NCBI GenBank assembly: GCA_905221605.1
Contig: CAJNDS010002591.1
Span: 286,566-350,565, forward strand
DNA length: 64,000 bases
Direction of reading: 5' to 3'
Source of the DNA: Symbiodinium natans
Taxonomy: Eukaryota > Sar > Dinophyceae > Suessiales > Symbiodiniaceae
Shown here: piece after piece, positions 39,256 through 51,801 of the stretch
Layout of the letters: the number at the start of each line of letters is the position of its first letter
Position numbering within the stretch: position 1 is the first letter of the stretch
Position numbers and translations under genes: made by a program
Notes under the pieces: model-generated
What the model was told of the DNA's origin: nothing
What the model saw: only the letters and a program-made list of their open reading frames with translations
Database searches by the model: none

Positions 39256-39627
39256 ATGCCTAGCCTCCCTGACCTCCCTGTGGTGCCTTGGGTGGCCTGG
39301 ACGTGGGCTTTGCTGCAAAGGAAGTTGGGGCTGCCACCGCAGCAAGCCGCAATGCCAGGCAAGGCACTCACATGCTTGGCAAGCGTGGAGATGCAGGCGT
39401 TGCAGGTGCTGGACGCGCTGTCTCAGCAGGCTGAACCGATTGCGACGGGCTACTCGTGCTCCTGTGCGAAGACTGGTTTGTTTTGCTGCTTTTCTTCCGG
39501 AGAGGCCGCGAGGGGTCTTGCAGGCTGGTGCAGCAGACATAGGAACACGCCCGCGCGGACACACAGCTTCGCATGGCTTCGCAGCTCAGTCCTTGAAAGA
39601 TGGCGACATGAGCCGGGCCGAGCCTAG
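39256..39627 (+). CDS. ~124-codon ORF, unknown protein
   Basis: ATG at 39256 opens MPSLPDLPVVPWVAWTWALL, followed by CLASVEMQALQVLDALSQQA and a cysteine pair region (YSCSCAKTGLFCC). No introns are needed. Antisense ORFs of 90-109 codons overlap. Confidence 0.4.
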   Translation: MPSLPDLPVVPWVAWTWALLQRKLGLPPQQAAMPGKALTCLASVEMQALQVLDALSQQAEPIATGYSCSCAKTGLFCCFSSGEAARGLAGWCSRHRNTPARTHSFAWLRSSVLERWRHEPGRA

Positions 39628-39839
39628 GGGTGAGCGGCACCGCCTAGGTACCTCCCAAGTACCTCCAAAGGTCCCAGGAACCTCCTTTTGAGCTTCTCCA
39701 AGTTTCGAGCTTGTCTCATCCTTCCGAGGCTTCCAGGGTTCGCCTTGGCCTTGCCGTGGTGACGGAGGTCTTCGCACTTGCCGCGCGGCTTTCGAGGCTC
39801 TAGGTGCCGGGCTCTCCAGCTCTGGGCGCTTTAGGCATG

Positions 39840-40590
39840 CTATCGGCTCAGCTCCCCCGGGGGGGCTCCGGGAAGCACCTGAGGCTGCCTTGACATTGCG
39901 CCGCCGGGGGGCTCAAGGGCGCGCGTGCGAGAGCTCCGAAGACCTTTCCATGTCGTAAGCACCCTCTGAAGGTTCAACTTTGGCCGTAAAACCGGATGGT
40001 CAGTAAGCCTTCGGGACTTCAGGGCTCCAGGCTGCCGTTCTTGCGCTTGAGCCGCAGCCTGGCAGCCTTCTGAAGTGCCCTTGTAAGACTTAAAAGTTTT
40101 CACATGTGCCTGAGCGCCACAGCTGCCATGTCCTACGAGAAGTTTAAAGCACCGCACCTCCAGCCTCGAAGGCCACAAGGCTCCTTAGAAGCCAGCCTGC
40201 AACGTGCAACCGAACCACAGGGAACATCGAGGTGAAGGGATGAGCCATTCCGCGGTGACCGGTGAGGATGGCCACCTTTGCGTCTCCTTCCGAAGGTCCG
40301 CTGGGGGCTTCTAAAAACCCAGGAAGTGGCCGGGCGGAAATGTCAGAAGGTGCTGCAAGAAGCCACCCTTGAACTGTAACAATGGGCCCTTGAGGTTCTC
40401 GCGTTTTTCTCTTCCAGGAAGCGACAGCCGAACTGTGTCCGGCCGGGCCCACCCTTTCCGTTCTTTCAGGTTGGGCCCGAGCTCTTTTTGGGATCTCCCG
40501 AGGGTCCATGGGGCCAAGGTTTTTGTGGGGAGTGCAGCCTACTTGTGCAGTCTTGCATGTGTGGCTGTGTGATGTCCCTGGCACTGGCAC
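39840..40590 (-). CDS. Antisense ORFs, unknown protein
   Basis: A 148-codon frame (40590-40144) includes GPIVTVQGWLLAAPSDISAR and GHRGMAHPFTSMFPVVRLHV. A second frame (40178-39840) includes GCQAAAQAQERQPGALKSRR. They overlap by 35 bases, which could mean a frameshift or an intron. Shorter + ORFs overlap. Confidence 0.35.
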
Positions 40591-40773
40591 GCGTGCACTG
40601 GTCCCTCGGTGAAGCTCGGTGAAGCTCCCCTCAAGACGGAGGCTCGTCGTGAGGCTCGACGTGCTGCCTTGCCAAATCCTCGCGAGCCCCAGATCGCTGG
40701 CTCACGCTATCACGGACCCCCCGGCAGAAGGAGGAGCCAGAGGAGCTCTCCCCCTGGCTCTTCTGCCTCTTGA
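40577..40773 (+). CDS. Possible terminal exon with arginine/serine-rich end
   Basis: The open frame reads KTEARREARRAALPNPREPQ and ends RRRSQRSSPPGSSAS before TGA 40771-40773. The RS-like tail resembles splicing-factor tails, but it is only 15 residues. A GGTGAAGCTC direct repeat lies at its start. Confidence 0.3.
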
Positions 40774-41354
40774 GCTGCAGCTTGCACGGTTGCTGGGGAT
40801 CCTGGCTGTTGTGTGGGATGCGGATGCCTAGCTGTTCTAGCTGTAGGTCCGAGCTCTGGTGCTGCGCCTACTCAACCAAAGGCAATGAAGCTTGCGTCTC
40901 GTTGGAGCTGCATTGATCACAGGGAGTGAGAGGTGAAGGGGAGGTAGAGCAGCCTTTGCACGCAACCTTGTGCCTTTGAGAATCAGAAATGTCAAGAGAT
41001 CAGGTGGGTCGGCGTGATAAGGGCTCGCCATGATGCCCTTGTTTCCCCTGTCATGGTCGGTTTGGTCGCGGTTTGCGCAAGAGGCACTGACATCTGTGAC
41101 TGGCTGTCTTCGGCTGTAGGCTGACTCCAGAGAAGAGCCTGTCAGTGCAGGTATATGTTTGGTTCTTTTTCGCGCGCTATCTCCAACACGTTCTCCTGCA
41201 TTGAAGCTGCATCCGTGAACTGCAGGGATGTTCCTGCAAGGTGGCGTTCTTCTTTGCAAGGTGAGCGCGTCTGCTGCGCACTGCCAGGAGCGCAGGTGCA
41301 CTTGCCGGCATCGTGCTGTGTCGTGCTTCTTGACAAAGGGGGCCTACTCAACGA

Positions 41355-41430
41355 TAACGTCAAAGGGCTTAATGCGCAGCCCAGATGCCTCAAATGTCAA
41401 AGGGCTTAATGCGCAGCCCAGCTGCTTCAA
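41355..41430. repeat. 36-bp tandem duplication
   Basis: GTCAAAGGGCTTAATGCGCAGCCCAG(A/C)TGC(C/T)TCAA occurs twice in a row. Confidence 0.9.
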
Positions 41431-41965
41431 TGGCGCGCTGCGCTTTCTGCAGGCCTACCCGGTGTGCCGCTGATGGCCCGCTTGTTCCGCATGGCTTCCG
41501 GCTTGCGGCTTCCCCCCCCGCCCTGGGATTGGGCGGTGGATGGGGCTCAGTATGGGAAAGCCTCTTAACGCACGGCAGCTCTTCCCCGGCATCCTACTAC
41601 CCAAGGCAGCTCGTATCTGGCATCTGCCACAGGGCCACAAAACTGCTGAACCCTAGCTGGATGATGATTGGCTTCCTGTGGGGGCTGGGAACATGAAAGA
41701 TGAGCATTGGGATGGGGTTGGGCCTCCACTGCGTGCGTGAAGGGTTGTAGGGTTCAGGGGAGTTATGGGCTGTTAAGAAGGGCTTCTATAGGGTCTGCCC
41801 GTGAAACTCATAGAGGCTGCCTTGAACGAAAAGAAGAGTTTGGGCGGCCTCTTGGGGGCTGTTGCGGGTGAGTTGCAACATGAGTAGTTCCCCCAAGATA
41901 GGGGTAAGAATATCACCCTTATAGGAATCCCCAAAAACTGCACCCACATTTTCGAAAACCTCCAC

Positions 41966-42211
41966 ATGGGCACTGACCCGTTCATGGGATGCCGCGTGCC
42001 TAGCGCAATTCTGCGCGTCTGGGCCTGGATGCATCCGGCACTGTGCGCCGCTCCCTGCCAGACTCTGGCGATCTGCTTAAGGGCCCGAGGTGGGAAGACC
42101 CTGGCTCACGTGGAACTTGAACCCTACGGAGCCCAAAGCCTCAATCCCTACCAAAGCCCAACATTCACGAAACCCACCGGGACTTTCAAGCCTGAAGAGA
42201 TGGCAAGTTGA
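41966..42211 (+). CDS. 81-codon ORF, unknown protein
   Basis: ATG at 41966 opens MGTDPFMGCRVPSAILRVWA, followed by CQTLAICLRARGGKTLAHVE, to a TGA. A possible donor (CGAG|GTGGGA) at about 42090 would shorten it. The sequence after it contains CCCTAC/TTTAAG telomere-like words. Confidence 0.4.
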   Translation: MGTDPFMGCRVPSAILRVWAWMHPALCAAPCQTLAICLRARGGKTLAHVELEPYGAQSLNPYQSPTFTKPTGTFKPEEMAS

Positions 42212-42549
42212 CAAAGTCCTAAAACCTCCTAAAACGTCTTAAAACGTCTAAAACCTATTTAAGCCCCAGGCCAGCAGGGGGCCGAGGCCGAAACGTGCGC
42301 GCCATCTGGGGGCTCCCGGACGTTTGGGAGGCGGGTGCCGCTTGCAGAGTTCGTCTCGCTGCTCGGAGGCTCGCCGCAACTTCGTTTTGCTCGTAAAGCT
42401 CTCGAGGCCTGAGCCCAGCGCTTGAAAACACGAAAGCAAGCCGTCACAAAGCCCGAAACTCTCGGCCCCCAGCGCTGGGGTGACGCGTTCCTTCCGAAAC
42501 CTCTTCTGGTAGCTCAGTGGATCTCAATTCCAGTCTCTGTGAAGCTCAA

Positions 42550-45500
42550 GAGACACACTTGCTAGGCAGCTCCAAGCTGTGTGCCTCCCTGGTGCCGTGT
42601 CCCAACCATGCCCAATGTGTGCGCAAGGCCTCTTTGAAGGCTTTGAGGCCTTTTTTTAGGGGCTTTGAGGCATCGCATGGCTCCCACATCGACTCCACCC
42701 GGGTGAGCGCAAACAGCGCGCCGTGTGTTGCTGACGGCCCACTTGCTCTGCAAGGTAGCGCCCGCCTGCAGCGTGTGCTACAGTTAGGCTTGCGTTGCGC
42801 TTGCCCTCGCATCTCGTGCGCTCGCCCCGCTGAGCCGTTCTCTAAGTGCTAGTCGCCCTCGTCATACGATCCGACTTGCCGTCACTTGACCCAAGCCATG
42901 AATGTTCTTTAGAGACCGAGCCAGGTCTTCCAGACTTGTGCAGCTAGTGTGACTTCCGATTCCACCCCCTGAGCTCGTGATCGTTGTTGGTTACAAGCGA
43001 CCACAAGTAGCAGCTTTGGGAATGTCAGTTTGTGTGTGCAGAACACACGCCTTGTTGTGAGACGTTAAGCCTCAGACACCGCGGAAGCCTATCAGTTGCA
43101 AGCCGCAGCAGCCGCTCACAGCCCTGTCATACGACCCTCGCTGTCATGTGACCGAGCAGCCATGCTCGCTTCCGAAGAGGCGGCGAAAGGTCTTCCAGAC
43201 TTGTGCAGGTAATGTGAACTCCGACTCCGCGGCGCTGAGTTCGTGAGCGTTATCGGCAACAAGCGACCGCACATAATCGCAGCTCTTGAACTTGCCTTTG
43301 CAGAGACAGATGCTGCTCGTGAGTCCTTTCGCTTCATTTGCAGACCGTCCATGGCTGTTGGGTCTCTTGTGTGTCGCAGGTCCAAGGCTTTGAAACCAGC
43401 AAACTTCGTACATCCGGCTAAGCGCTCCGGTAGAGCGTTGATCTTTCGGCTTCTACGGTCTGGAATGTTCGGAGACACCAGTTCAGACTGCCCAGGACCC
43501 TCGCAGGAGCTGTGGCAACCGACGGCATTGCTTGTCACCAACAGGTCTCGAGCTGTGCACGTCCCAAGGCTTTGTGGCTCCCAAATGCATCTCGGCTCAC
43601 AACGGGTCAGTTGCACGCATGGCGCCGGTGTGTCACTGATGGTCAGCTTGGGCCGCCCGTTGGTTTCCGCCTCTCCTTCTGCTGGCTTTGCGTGACCCCT
43701 CGCATCTCGTGGACTCGGCTGTCTCCCTAGTCCTGCTGTCAGGCAGCCAGAGGTGTGCAGAGCTAATGTGATTTCCGACTCCACGACCGTGAGTTCGACA
43801 GCTCTTCTTGGCTGTGGCTACAAGCGCCCGTACGTAGCAGCTCTCGATTTTGCCTGCCGAACCACATGCCACTTGTGAGTCCTTAAGTCTCAGACGCCAG
43901 GGGAGCCCTTTCCGCTTGTGACTGTAGGGTCTCGTGATGTCTACGGTCCGAAAGCACAGCGGTCAACTGGCTGTCCAGCTTTGAGACCAGCAAGCTTGGT
44001 ACTTCCGGGCAAGAGATCCGGTAGCTCGTTGATCTTTCGGCTTCTACGGTCTGGAATTGTCGGAGACACCAGTTCAGACTGCCCAGGACCCTCGCAGGAG
44101 CTGTGGCAACCGATGCCGTTGCTTGTCTCCATCCTGAGATGGCCCTGCACAGCTCCCAGATGCACTGGCTCAAGCCAGGTCATTTGCAGGCGTGGCGCTG
44201 GTGTGTTGCCTGATGGTCCGCTGGGGCGACGAGTTTGCTTCCGCATCTGCTGTTAGACTCGCGCCGCCTCGGTCAAACAGGTTTGTTTCGCTTCCAAAGT
44301 AGCCGAGAAAGTTCTTCGAGGCTTGAGCGGCTAGTGTGACTTCCGATTCCACCCCACTGAGCTCGTGACCGTTGTTGGTTACAAGCGACCACAAGTAGCA
44401 GCTTTGGGAATGTCAGTTTGTGTGTGCAGAACACACGCCTTGTTGTGAGACGTTAAGCCTCAGACACCGCGGAAGCCTATCAGTTGCAAGCCGCAGCAGC
44501 CGCTCACAGCCCTGTCATACGACCCTCGCTGTCATGTGACCGAGCAGCCATGCTCGCTTCCGAAGAGGCGGCGAAAGGTCTTCCAGACTTGTGCAGGTAA
44601 TGTGAACTCCGACTCCGCGGCGCTGAGTTCGTGAGCGTTATCGGCAACAAGCGACCGCACATAATCGCAGCTCTTGAACTTGCCTTTGCAGAGACAGATG
44701 CTGCTCGTGAGTCCTTTCGCTTCATTTGCAGACCGTCTATGGCTGTTGGGTCTCTTGTGTGTCGCAGGTCCAAGGCTTTGAAACCAGCAAACTTCGTACA
44801 TCCGGCTAAGCGCTCCGGTAGAGCGTTGATCTTTCGGCTTCTACGGTCTGGAATGTTCGGAGACACCAGTTCAGACTGCCCAGGACCCTCGCAGGAGCTG
44901 TGGCAACCGACGGCATTGCTTGTCACCAACAGGTCTCGAGCTGTGCACGTCCCAAGGCTTTGTGGCTCCCAAATGCATCTCGGCTCACAACGGCCAGTTG
45001 CACGCATGGCGCCGGTGTGTCACTGATGGTCAGCTTGGGCCGCCCGTTGGTTTCCGCCTCTCCTTCTGCTGGCTTTGCGTGACCCCTCGCATCTCGTGGA
45101 CTCGGCTGTCTCCCTAGTCCTGCTGTCAGGCAGCCAGAGGTGTGCAGAGCTAATGTGATTTCCGACTCCACGACCGTGAGTTCGACTGCTCTTCTTGGCT
45201 GCGGCTACAAGCGCCCGTACGTAGCAGCTCTCGATTTTGCCTGCCGAACCACATGCCACTTGTGAGTCCTTAAGTCTCCGACGCCAGGGAGCCCTTTCCG
45301 CTTGTGACTGTAGGGTCTCGTGATGTCTACGGTCCGAAAGCACAGCGGTCAACTGGCTGTCCAGCTTTGAGACCAGCAAGCTTGGTACTTCCGGGCAAGA
45401 GATCCGGTAGCTCGTTGATCTTTCGGCTTCTGCGGTCTGGAATTGTCGGAGACACCAGTTCAGACTGCCCAGGACCCTCGCAGGAGCTGTGGCAACCGAT

Positions 45501-48500
45501 GCCGTTGCTTGTCGCCAACATCTCCAGCCCTGGCTTTCTGGATCCATCCCTATTCCTGAATGGCTATCCCAGATGCATCGGCTCAGGGCCCATTGCAGGC
45601 CGGGCCGGGTGTGCCGTCCGCTTCGGCCACATGTCCGCAGTGGAACCTTCACCTTTTTGAGGGCAGGTGCAAGCGTATCAGCTGCTTTTTGCTAGGACTT
45701 CGGTGTTCGACCCTGCGGACGGGTGCGCAGGACGGCGGATCCTTGCCCAGCATGCTCTGATAGCAGCCGCAGCGCTATGCAAGTTTAAGGCCAGCGTTGC
45801 ACGCTGATACTTGTCCGCATGTCATTCAAGAGCAGAGCCCGGTTCTGCTTAGAATGAAGCCACCATGTTGTGTGCGCCTAGCGAGGTGTTGAACGGGAGG
45901 AGGAGTCCCTGTCTGCAAAACCCATGCCCCACGAGTGCAAAGTGAGGGTCCCTGCAGGTGCCTGCTCGGTCCAACAGGCGAGGGGAAGATGAGGGGAGGG
46001 GTTCTTACAATGTTGTGCTGCGTAAGGCCCGTATGTCCATCTTGCATACTTTCAGAATTCAATATGGGAGTTTACGAAAATAGGTCCCCTATTTTAGATC
46101 CCCAAGTAGCCCCAATAAGGTACCTTAATTTAGGAAACCGCCGAATGCGTCACAGCTTTGCCCGAAACGAGGGGGGGGGGGGGGGGGGGCGGCTTCCTCA
46201 AGCAGAAGGTGCGTCTCCGTTTGGAGGTAGATATTGCCACTGGGACAGGGCGTGCAGGACATTGGCTGGGTCCTGGGCTCTAAAAGTTGAATCCTCCCAA
46301 ACTTTGCAAGTTGCATCATCCGAACCCGGCCCTCCCCCCCCACCCCAAAGTTGGGAGTTCGATGCCGGGGTCTTTCTTGCCTCAGAGGGTGCGATCTTCA
46401 GTTAGACTTGATTTCTGTTTCGTTTTGCCGCCATCCGCTGCTCGATTGCATCTTTTTCCCCAACCATCCCAGACTTGTGAGACGCTTGGGAAGCCCTCCA
46501 ATTGCAAATCACCTCTAACTGCTGGGGCTCTTGGTTTGTCAGGTCAAAAAGAGCAGCGGTCAACTGGTTGTTCAGCATGGAGACCAGCAAGCTTGGCACT
46601 TTCGGCCAGCACGTTGATCTTTCGGCTGCTGTTGTCCGCAATGGTCAGGGCGACCATTTCAGATTGCCCAGGACCAATCTAGAAGCATTCCTAAGATGGT
46701 CCTGCATTGATCCCAGATGCATCGCCGGCTCAGGCCGGGCCAATTGCAGACGTGGCGCCGATGTGTGATGGTCCGCTTGTGCCGCGACGCTGCTTCCGCC
46801 AGCAGCGTCTCTTGCCGTTGGGCTTGCTTTGCGCAAGCCGTTCATGTACGCAGTGTCAGTCGTGCTCCGCCCTTCCCGTGCCATAAGGCCATAACAGTTC
46901 TACTTCGGTTCCGGAGAGGCTGAGGGAGGTCTTCCAGACTTGTGCTGCAAGTGCTTGAGCCTCCGACGTCAGAGAAGCCCTTCAGTTGCAAACCGCCTCT
47001 GACTGTTGGGGCTTTTGGTGGTTTGTCAGGTCAAAAGAGCAGCGGTCAACTGGTTGTTCAGCATTGAGACCAGCAAGCAAGGCACTTCCGGCCAGCACGT
47101 TGATCTTTCGGCTTCTCTGGTCCGCAATTATAAGGGGCGAATCCGAAAGCTGTGGCAACCGACGGCATTGCTTGTCTCCAGCAGGTTTGTCAGATGGTCC
47201 CCAGCTGTGCACAAGGCTTCCTGGACCCATCCTGCGCTATTGAGATGGCTTTGCGTGAGTCCCAGATGCAGGGGCCCAACCCGTACTTTAGTCATATGAA
47301 GCCTCAAATGCCTCTCACTGCGGGGTCTCTTGGCTCGGGTCCAAACGTGTCCAGCTGTCAACTACTTGTCCAGCATTGAGACCAGCAGTCTCGGCGCTTC
47401 CTGGCAAGAACTCCGTGTTGATCCTGCGGCTTCTCTTGTCAGGAATGGTCAGGGACACCATTTCAGACTACCCAGGACCATGTCAGACTCTGTGGCAGCC
47501 GACGGCATTGCTTGTCGCCAGCATGCCTCCAGCCGATCCAGCCGTGCACATCAGAAGGGATTCTGGATCCATCCTGCTCTACTTGAGATGGTCTGGCATG
47601 GCTCCCAGATGCATGGCCTGCTCGAACCGGGTGAATTGCAGACGTGGCGCCGGTGTGATCTGCTTGTGCCGCGACCTGGCTTCCGCCAGCAGCGTCTCGG
47701 GCCGTTAGGTCGCTAGGCTTGCTTTGCGCAAGCCCTTGCGTCTCGTCTCGCGCTGCCTCAGAAGCTTGAGCCCTGTGCGCACTGTCAGTCGTGCTCCTGT
47801 CGTACGCGCCCTTGCCGTGCCATAAGACCATAAGGCCATAAGGGTTCCGCATCGGTTCCGGAGAGGCTGAGGGAAATCTTCCAGACTTGTGCTGCAAGTG
47901 CTTGAGCCTGCGACGCCAGAGAAGCCCTTCAGTTCAGGCTCTTGGCATCTCAGGTCGAGAAAAACAGCCGTCAGCTTGTTGTTCAGCAGTGAGACCAGCA
48001 AGCGTGGCACTTGCGGCCAGCACGTTGATCTTTTGGTTTCTCTGGTCCGCAATGATCAGGGCGACCATTTCAGACTGCCCAGGCCCAATCCAGCAGCATT
48101 CCTAAGATGGTCCTGCATTGATCCCAGATGCATCGCCGGCTCAGGCCGGGCCAATTGCAGACGTGGCGCCGATGTGTGATGGTCCGCTTGTGCCGCGACG
48201 CTGCTTCCGCCAGCAGCGTCTCTTGCCATTGGGCTTGCTTTGCGCAAGCCGTTCATGTACGCAGTGTCAGTCGTGCTCCGCCCTTCCCGTGCCATAAGGC
48301 CATAACAGTTCTGCTTCGGTTCCGGAGAGGCTGAGGGAGGTCTTCCAGACTTGTGCTGCAAGTGCTTGAGCCTCCGACGTCAGAGAAGCCCTTCAGTTGC
48401 AAACCGCCTCTGACTGTTGGGGCTTTTGGTGGTTTGTCAGGTCAAAAGAGCAGCGGTCAACTGGTTGTTCAGCATTGAGACCAGCAAGCAAGGCACTTCC

Positions 48501-50060
48501 GGCCAGCACGTTGATCTTTCGGCTTCTCTGGTCCGCAATGGTCAGGACGACCATCTCAGACTGCCCAGGACGAATCCCAAAGTTGTGGCAACCGACAGCA
48601 TTGCTTGTCTCCAGCAGGTCTGTCAGATGGTCCCCAGCTCTGCACAAGGCTTCCTGGACCCATCCTGCGCTATTGAGATAGCTTTGCGTGAGTCCCAGAT
48701 GCAGGGCCCAACCCGTACTTTAGTCATATGAAGCCTCAAATGCCTCTCACTGCGGGGTCTCTTGGCTCGGGTCCAAACGTGTCCAGCTGTCAACTACTTG
48801 TCCAGCATTGAGACCAGCAGTCTCGGCGCTTCCTGGCAAGAACTCCGTGTTGATCCTGCGGCTTCTCTTGTCAGGAATGGTCAGGGACACCATTTCAGAC
48901 TACCCAGGACCATGTCAGACTCTGTGGCAGCCGACGGCATTGCTTGTCGCCAGCATGCCTCCAGCCGATCCAGCCGTGCACATCAGAAGGGATTCTGGAT
49001 CCATCCTGCTCTACTTGAGATGGTCTGGCATGGCTCCCAGATGCATGGCCTGCTCGAACCGGGTGAATTGCCGACGTGGCGCCGGTGTGATCTGCTTGTG
49101 CCGCGACCTGGCTTCCGCCAACAGCGTCTCGGGCCGTTAGGTCGCTAGGCTTGCTTTGCGCAAGCCCTTGCGTCTCGTCTCGCGCTGCCTCAGAAGCTTG
49201 AGCCCTGTGCGCACTGTCAGTCGTGCTCCTGTCATACGCGCCCTTGCCGTGCTGCAAGCCCATAAGGCCATAAGGGTTCCGCATCGGTTCCGGAGAGGCT
49301 GAGGGAAATCTTCCAGACTTGTGCTGCAAGTGCTTGAGCCTGCGACGCCAGAGAAGCCCTTCAGTTGCAAAACCGCCTTGGGCTGTCGGGGCTCTTGGCA
49401 TGTCAGGTCAAAAAGAGCAGCGGTCACCTGGTTGCCCAGAATATTAAGACCAGCACGCTTGGCGCTTCCGGCCAAGAGCTCCGGTAGCACGTTGATCTTT
49501 CGAGATCTTGCGTGGAAGCTTGAGCCATTCACCTAGTGCTAGTCGTGCTCCTGTCATACACACCCTTGCCGTGCCAGAATGCCGTAAGGGTTCCGCATCG
49601 GTTCCGAGGCTAAGGGAGGTCTTCCAGACCTGTGCCGCAAGTGCTTGAGCTTCAGACGCCAGAGCAGCCGTTCTGTTGCATCTGACTGTTGGGGCTCTTG
49701 GTATGGCAGGTGCAAAAGAGCAGCGGTAGCTGGAAGATCTCGCGCCGCGTGGAGTGATCTTGCGGCTTTCGTTGTCTGGAACGGTCAGGGGCACAGTTTC
49801 AGCTCTCTTCCAGAAGCTGTGGCGACCGACAGCATTGCCGGCCTCCAGTTGTACCCCAGGCTTTCTGGATGTGTTCTGCATTCCTGAGATGGCCCTGCAT
49901 GGCTCCCAGATGCACCGGCTCAAGCCGGGCCATTTGCAGGCATGACGCTTTTGTGTCGCTGATGGTCCGCGTGGGCCACGCGTGGACTTCCGCCTCTTGC
50001 CGGTAGGCTTGTTTTGCGCAAGCCCTCGCAGCTCAGAAGATTGAGGCATGTGCGATGTGC
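42550..50060. repeat. 7.5-kb higher-order tandem array
   Basis: A core (ACCAGCAAGC...CGTTGATCTTTCGGCTTCT...GTCAG..ACC..TTCAGACTGCCCAGGACC) occurs about twelve times, near 43391, 43984, 44779, 45371, 46578, 47068, 47378, 47991, 48478, 48818, 49449 and 49730. Two neighbouring copies of a 1388-bp unit (from about 42950 and 44338) are nearly identical. Two copies of a 1411-1432-bp unit (from about 46570 and 47985) are nearly identical to each other but different from the first pair. Many ORFs recur in both strands, including minus-strand text DRRSRKIN in most cores, so translation cannot be judged. Confidence 0.9.
46064..46140. repeat. Dispersed ~80-bp repeat, copy at 46 kb
   Basis: GGGAGTTTACGAAAATAGGT, GATCCCCAAGTAGCCCCAATAAGGTACC and GGAAACCGCC match the copies at 23518 and 59203. 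It interrupts the large array and is followed by a 20-nt G tract at 46170. Confidence 0.7.
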
Positions 50061-50929
50061 CAGTCGTGCTCCTGTCATACGACCCACCCGCAGGTTCATG
50101 TGACGCCACCAAGGAGGCGCTTGAGTTGCAAAGTGCAATGTGGCTGCTGGGTCGGTGGGTCGTGGATGACACGCCTGGCCCGCAATTTCACACTGTCACT
50201 TTCGTCCCACAGCTGCTTTTGTTAGGACTTCGGTGTTCGGCCGTGTGGATACGTCGGTCCTTGGCCCGCATGCCTAGTGACCATGGAGCAGCGCCGATTG
50301 GCTTCAAGTCATCCCAAGGGGATGATGGTGCATTTAGCATCGTGTCACCGCGCATGGGAACGCCGGCCGGGGTGGGCAATGTAGCATCCTGCCAGCGGCC
50401 AGCCGGAGGACCGCTGGCGCAGTTCAAGAACCAAGATTGGATTGGCATGCCGTTTTGAAACAGAACCCGTTGCGCTCCAGAAGGGGCCACATCCTCAACC
50501 ATGCCACCATTGCGTGGGCGTTGCTACAGCTGCTGCAGAGAAGCGGTGGCCAATGGTGCTGAACAGGAAGGAGCCCCGGCCAGCAAATTCAGCAGGCAGA
50601 ACCATGTGCATTCCCGAGGAGGATCACCTGCTGCTTGAGAGGGCCCATAAAACGAGGAGTTGCCCCAGGCGGCTCGTTAACCATTTTGTGCTGAGGGAGA
50701 GGCATAAAGCACCGCCTTCATGCAGCTGTTTTGAGCTCAAGTACGCCCTCGGCGTGTGCTGGGTGCGCTGTGCATTCCTATTGCGCGGCAGTCCGTGGCC
50801 TTGCTTGCGGTGAGCGCCTCCGAGACTGAGGCGGCTCTCCTCTCCCGTGTCGACCGTCTTCCTGCAGCTTCTCGATGCTTCTCGGATGCTCACCTTGAGC
50901 GACGCCTTCGAGGCGTCAACTCAGGTTAA
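50048..50929 (+). CDS. Three overlapping + ORFs, possibly one spliced gene
   Basis: 50048-50458 (136 codons) includes EALELQSAMWLLGRWVVDDT and GFKSSQGDDGAFSIVSPRMG. After a possible acceptor (ttttgaaacag, 50463) a second frame runs to 50813, with EEDHLLLERAHKTRSCPRRL, and ends at G|GTGAGC. A third runs to 50929, with ETEAALLSRVDRLPAASRCF. The segment at 50210-50280 is also found at 45680-45750 at the end of the first half of the big array. No family is recognised. Confidence 0.4.
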
Positions 50930-51368
50930 CCCCTCGTCACGTCCGAGTCCTCACCGAGCTCGGCGGGTCGGTGCTCCGTTGATGCGGAGGCGCTAGTAGT
51001 AGATGTGGTGGTCCGGCTCTGGAGTGGCCACGTTCTCGTGAGTGTGCAGCGTAACGTTCAGGACGGCGCTGTGCGTCTCCTCTGACCGCGGGAGGAGACG
51101 GGCCTCAAGAGCGGAGATGGCCTCGTCTGGGCCAGGTCGGAGGGAAGTTGGAGGCACGCCCCGTAATGCCTCCTGTCCTTGGACGCCACAAAGTGCTGCG
51201 GGCGCCGTGCTGGACCACTTGGAGTTGGATGCCAGTCAGGTGCACAACAGCATCGCGGATGTGGTGGGGTGCTTCCTCGAGGACAAGGCGCGCTTTTTGG
51301 CAATATGGGCTTCTCGCTGTAGGACTTCCGGGCCCAAGGCAATCTCCCTTCTGGCCCATCCCGCCCGT

Positions 51369-51801
51369 TCATCTCCTTCTCGCGCTCAGGTTTGCGCCAG
51401 CAAAGGCTCGTGAAACCCAGGGATTCCCTTTAACGCCTCTGAAGTGCGAAGCTTCCGCGTCGGGACAACATGTGGCAGCCAAGGAAATTAAGCCGCCCAA
51501 GATGAACTGCCCGCAGAACGGCGGCGCACGGCATTGCACAGTTGTTGCGAGCTCATCGTCAATCACGTTGGCGCTTCGAGCGGCCCCTGCCGCTCGGCGC
51601 GCATGTGCCCCGCCGTCTCAAGCCCCACCAAGCTGGGCGAGGAGGATGTCCCACCGGCCGCTCCGCATGGCACAGGCCAGCGCCGTGTTTCCATCGTGCG
51701 GTCTTCTGCGCTCTTCTCCTCTCTTTTCTGGCTCTAGACCCCGTGTTCCCGAGCGAGGCCTTGTGGCCATGGACGCTCGCGAGTCCGCGAGGCTCGTGCC
51801 C
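51369..51801 (-). CDS. Ankyrin-repeat-like gene end, three exons
   Basis: Minus-strand exons 51801-51740, 51702-51629 and 51586-51369 join through introns of 37 and 42 nt with agreeing phases (2, then 1). The middle exon reads HDGNTALACAMRSGRWDILL then AQL, the TALxxA...G..dIl..Ll pattern of an ankyrin repeat. The next exon continues GAARSANVIDDELATTV, as an ankyrin loop would. It then reads CGQFILGGLISLAATCCPDA and ends with RRR and a stop. Ankyrin repeats mediate protein binding. The 5' part lies above 51801 and was not found. Antisense + ORFs up to 239 codons overlap and are rejected. Confidence 0.6.

Noticed and set aside
43430-43480. tRNA-like D-arm (CGCTC-CGGTA-GAGCG) in the large array
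   Set aside because: There is no anticodon stem, T-arm or acceptor stem, and the stem is not conserved in other copies.
46340-46405. FDAGVFLA text resembling a GT8 motif
   Set aside because: It is 22 kb from the GT8 gene end, in a repeat region, and the real motif was found at 22.8 kb.
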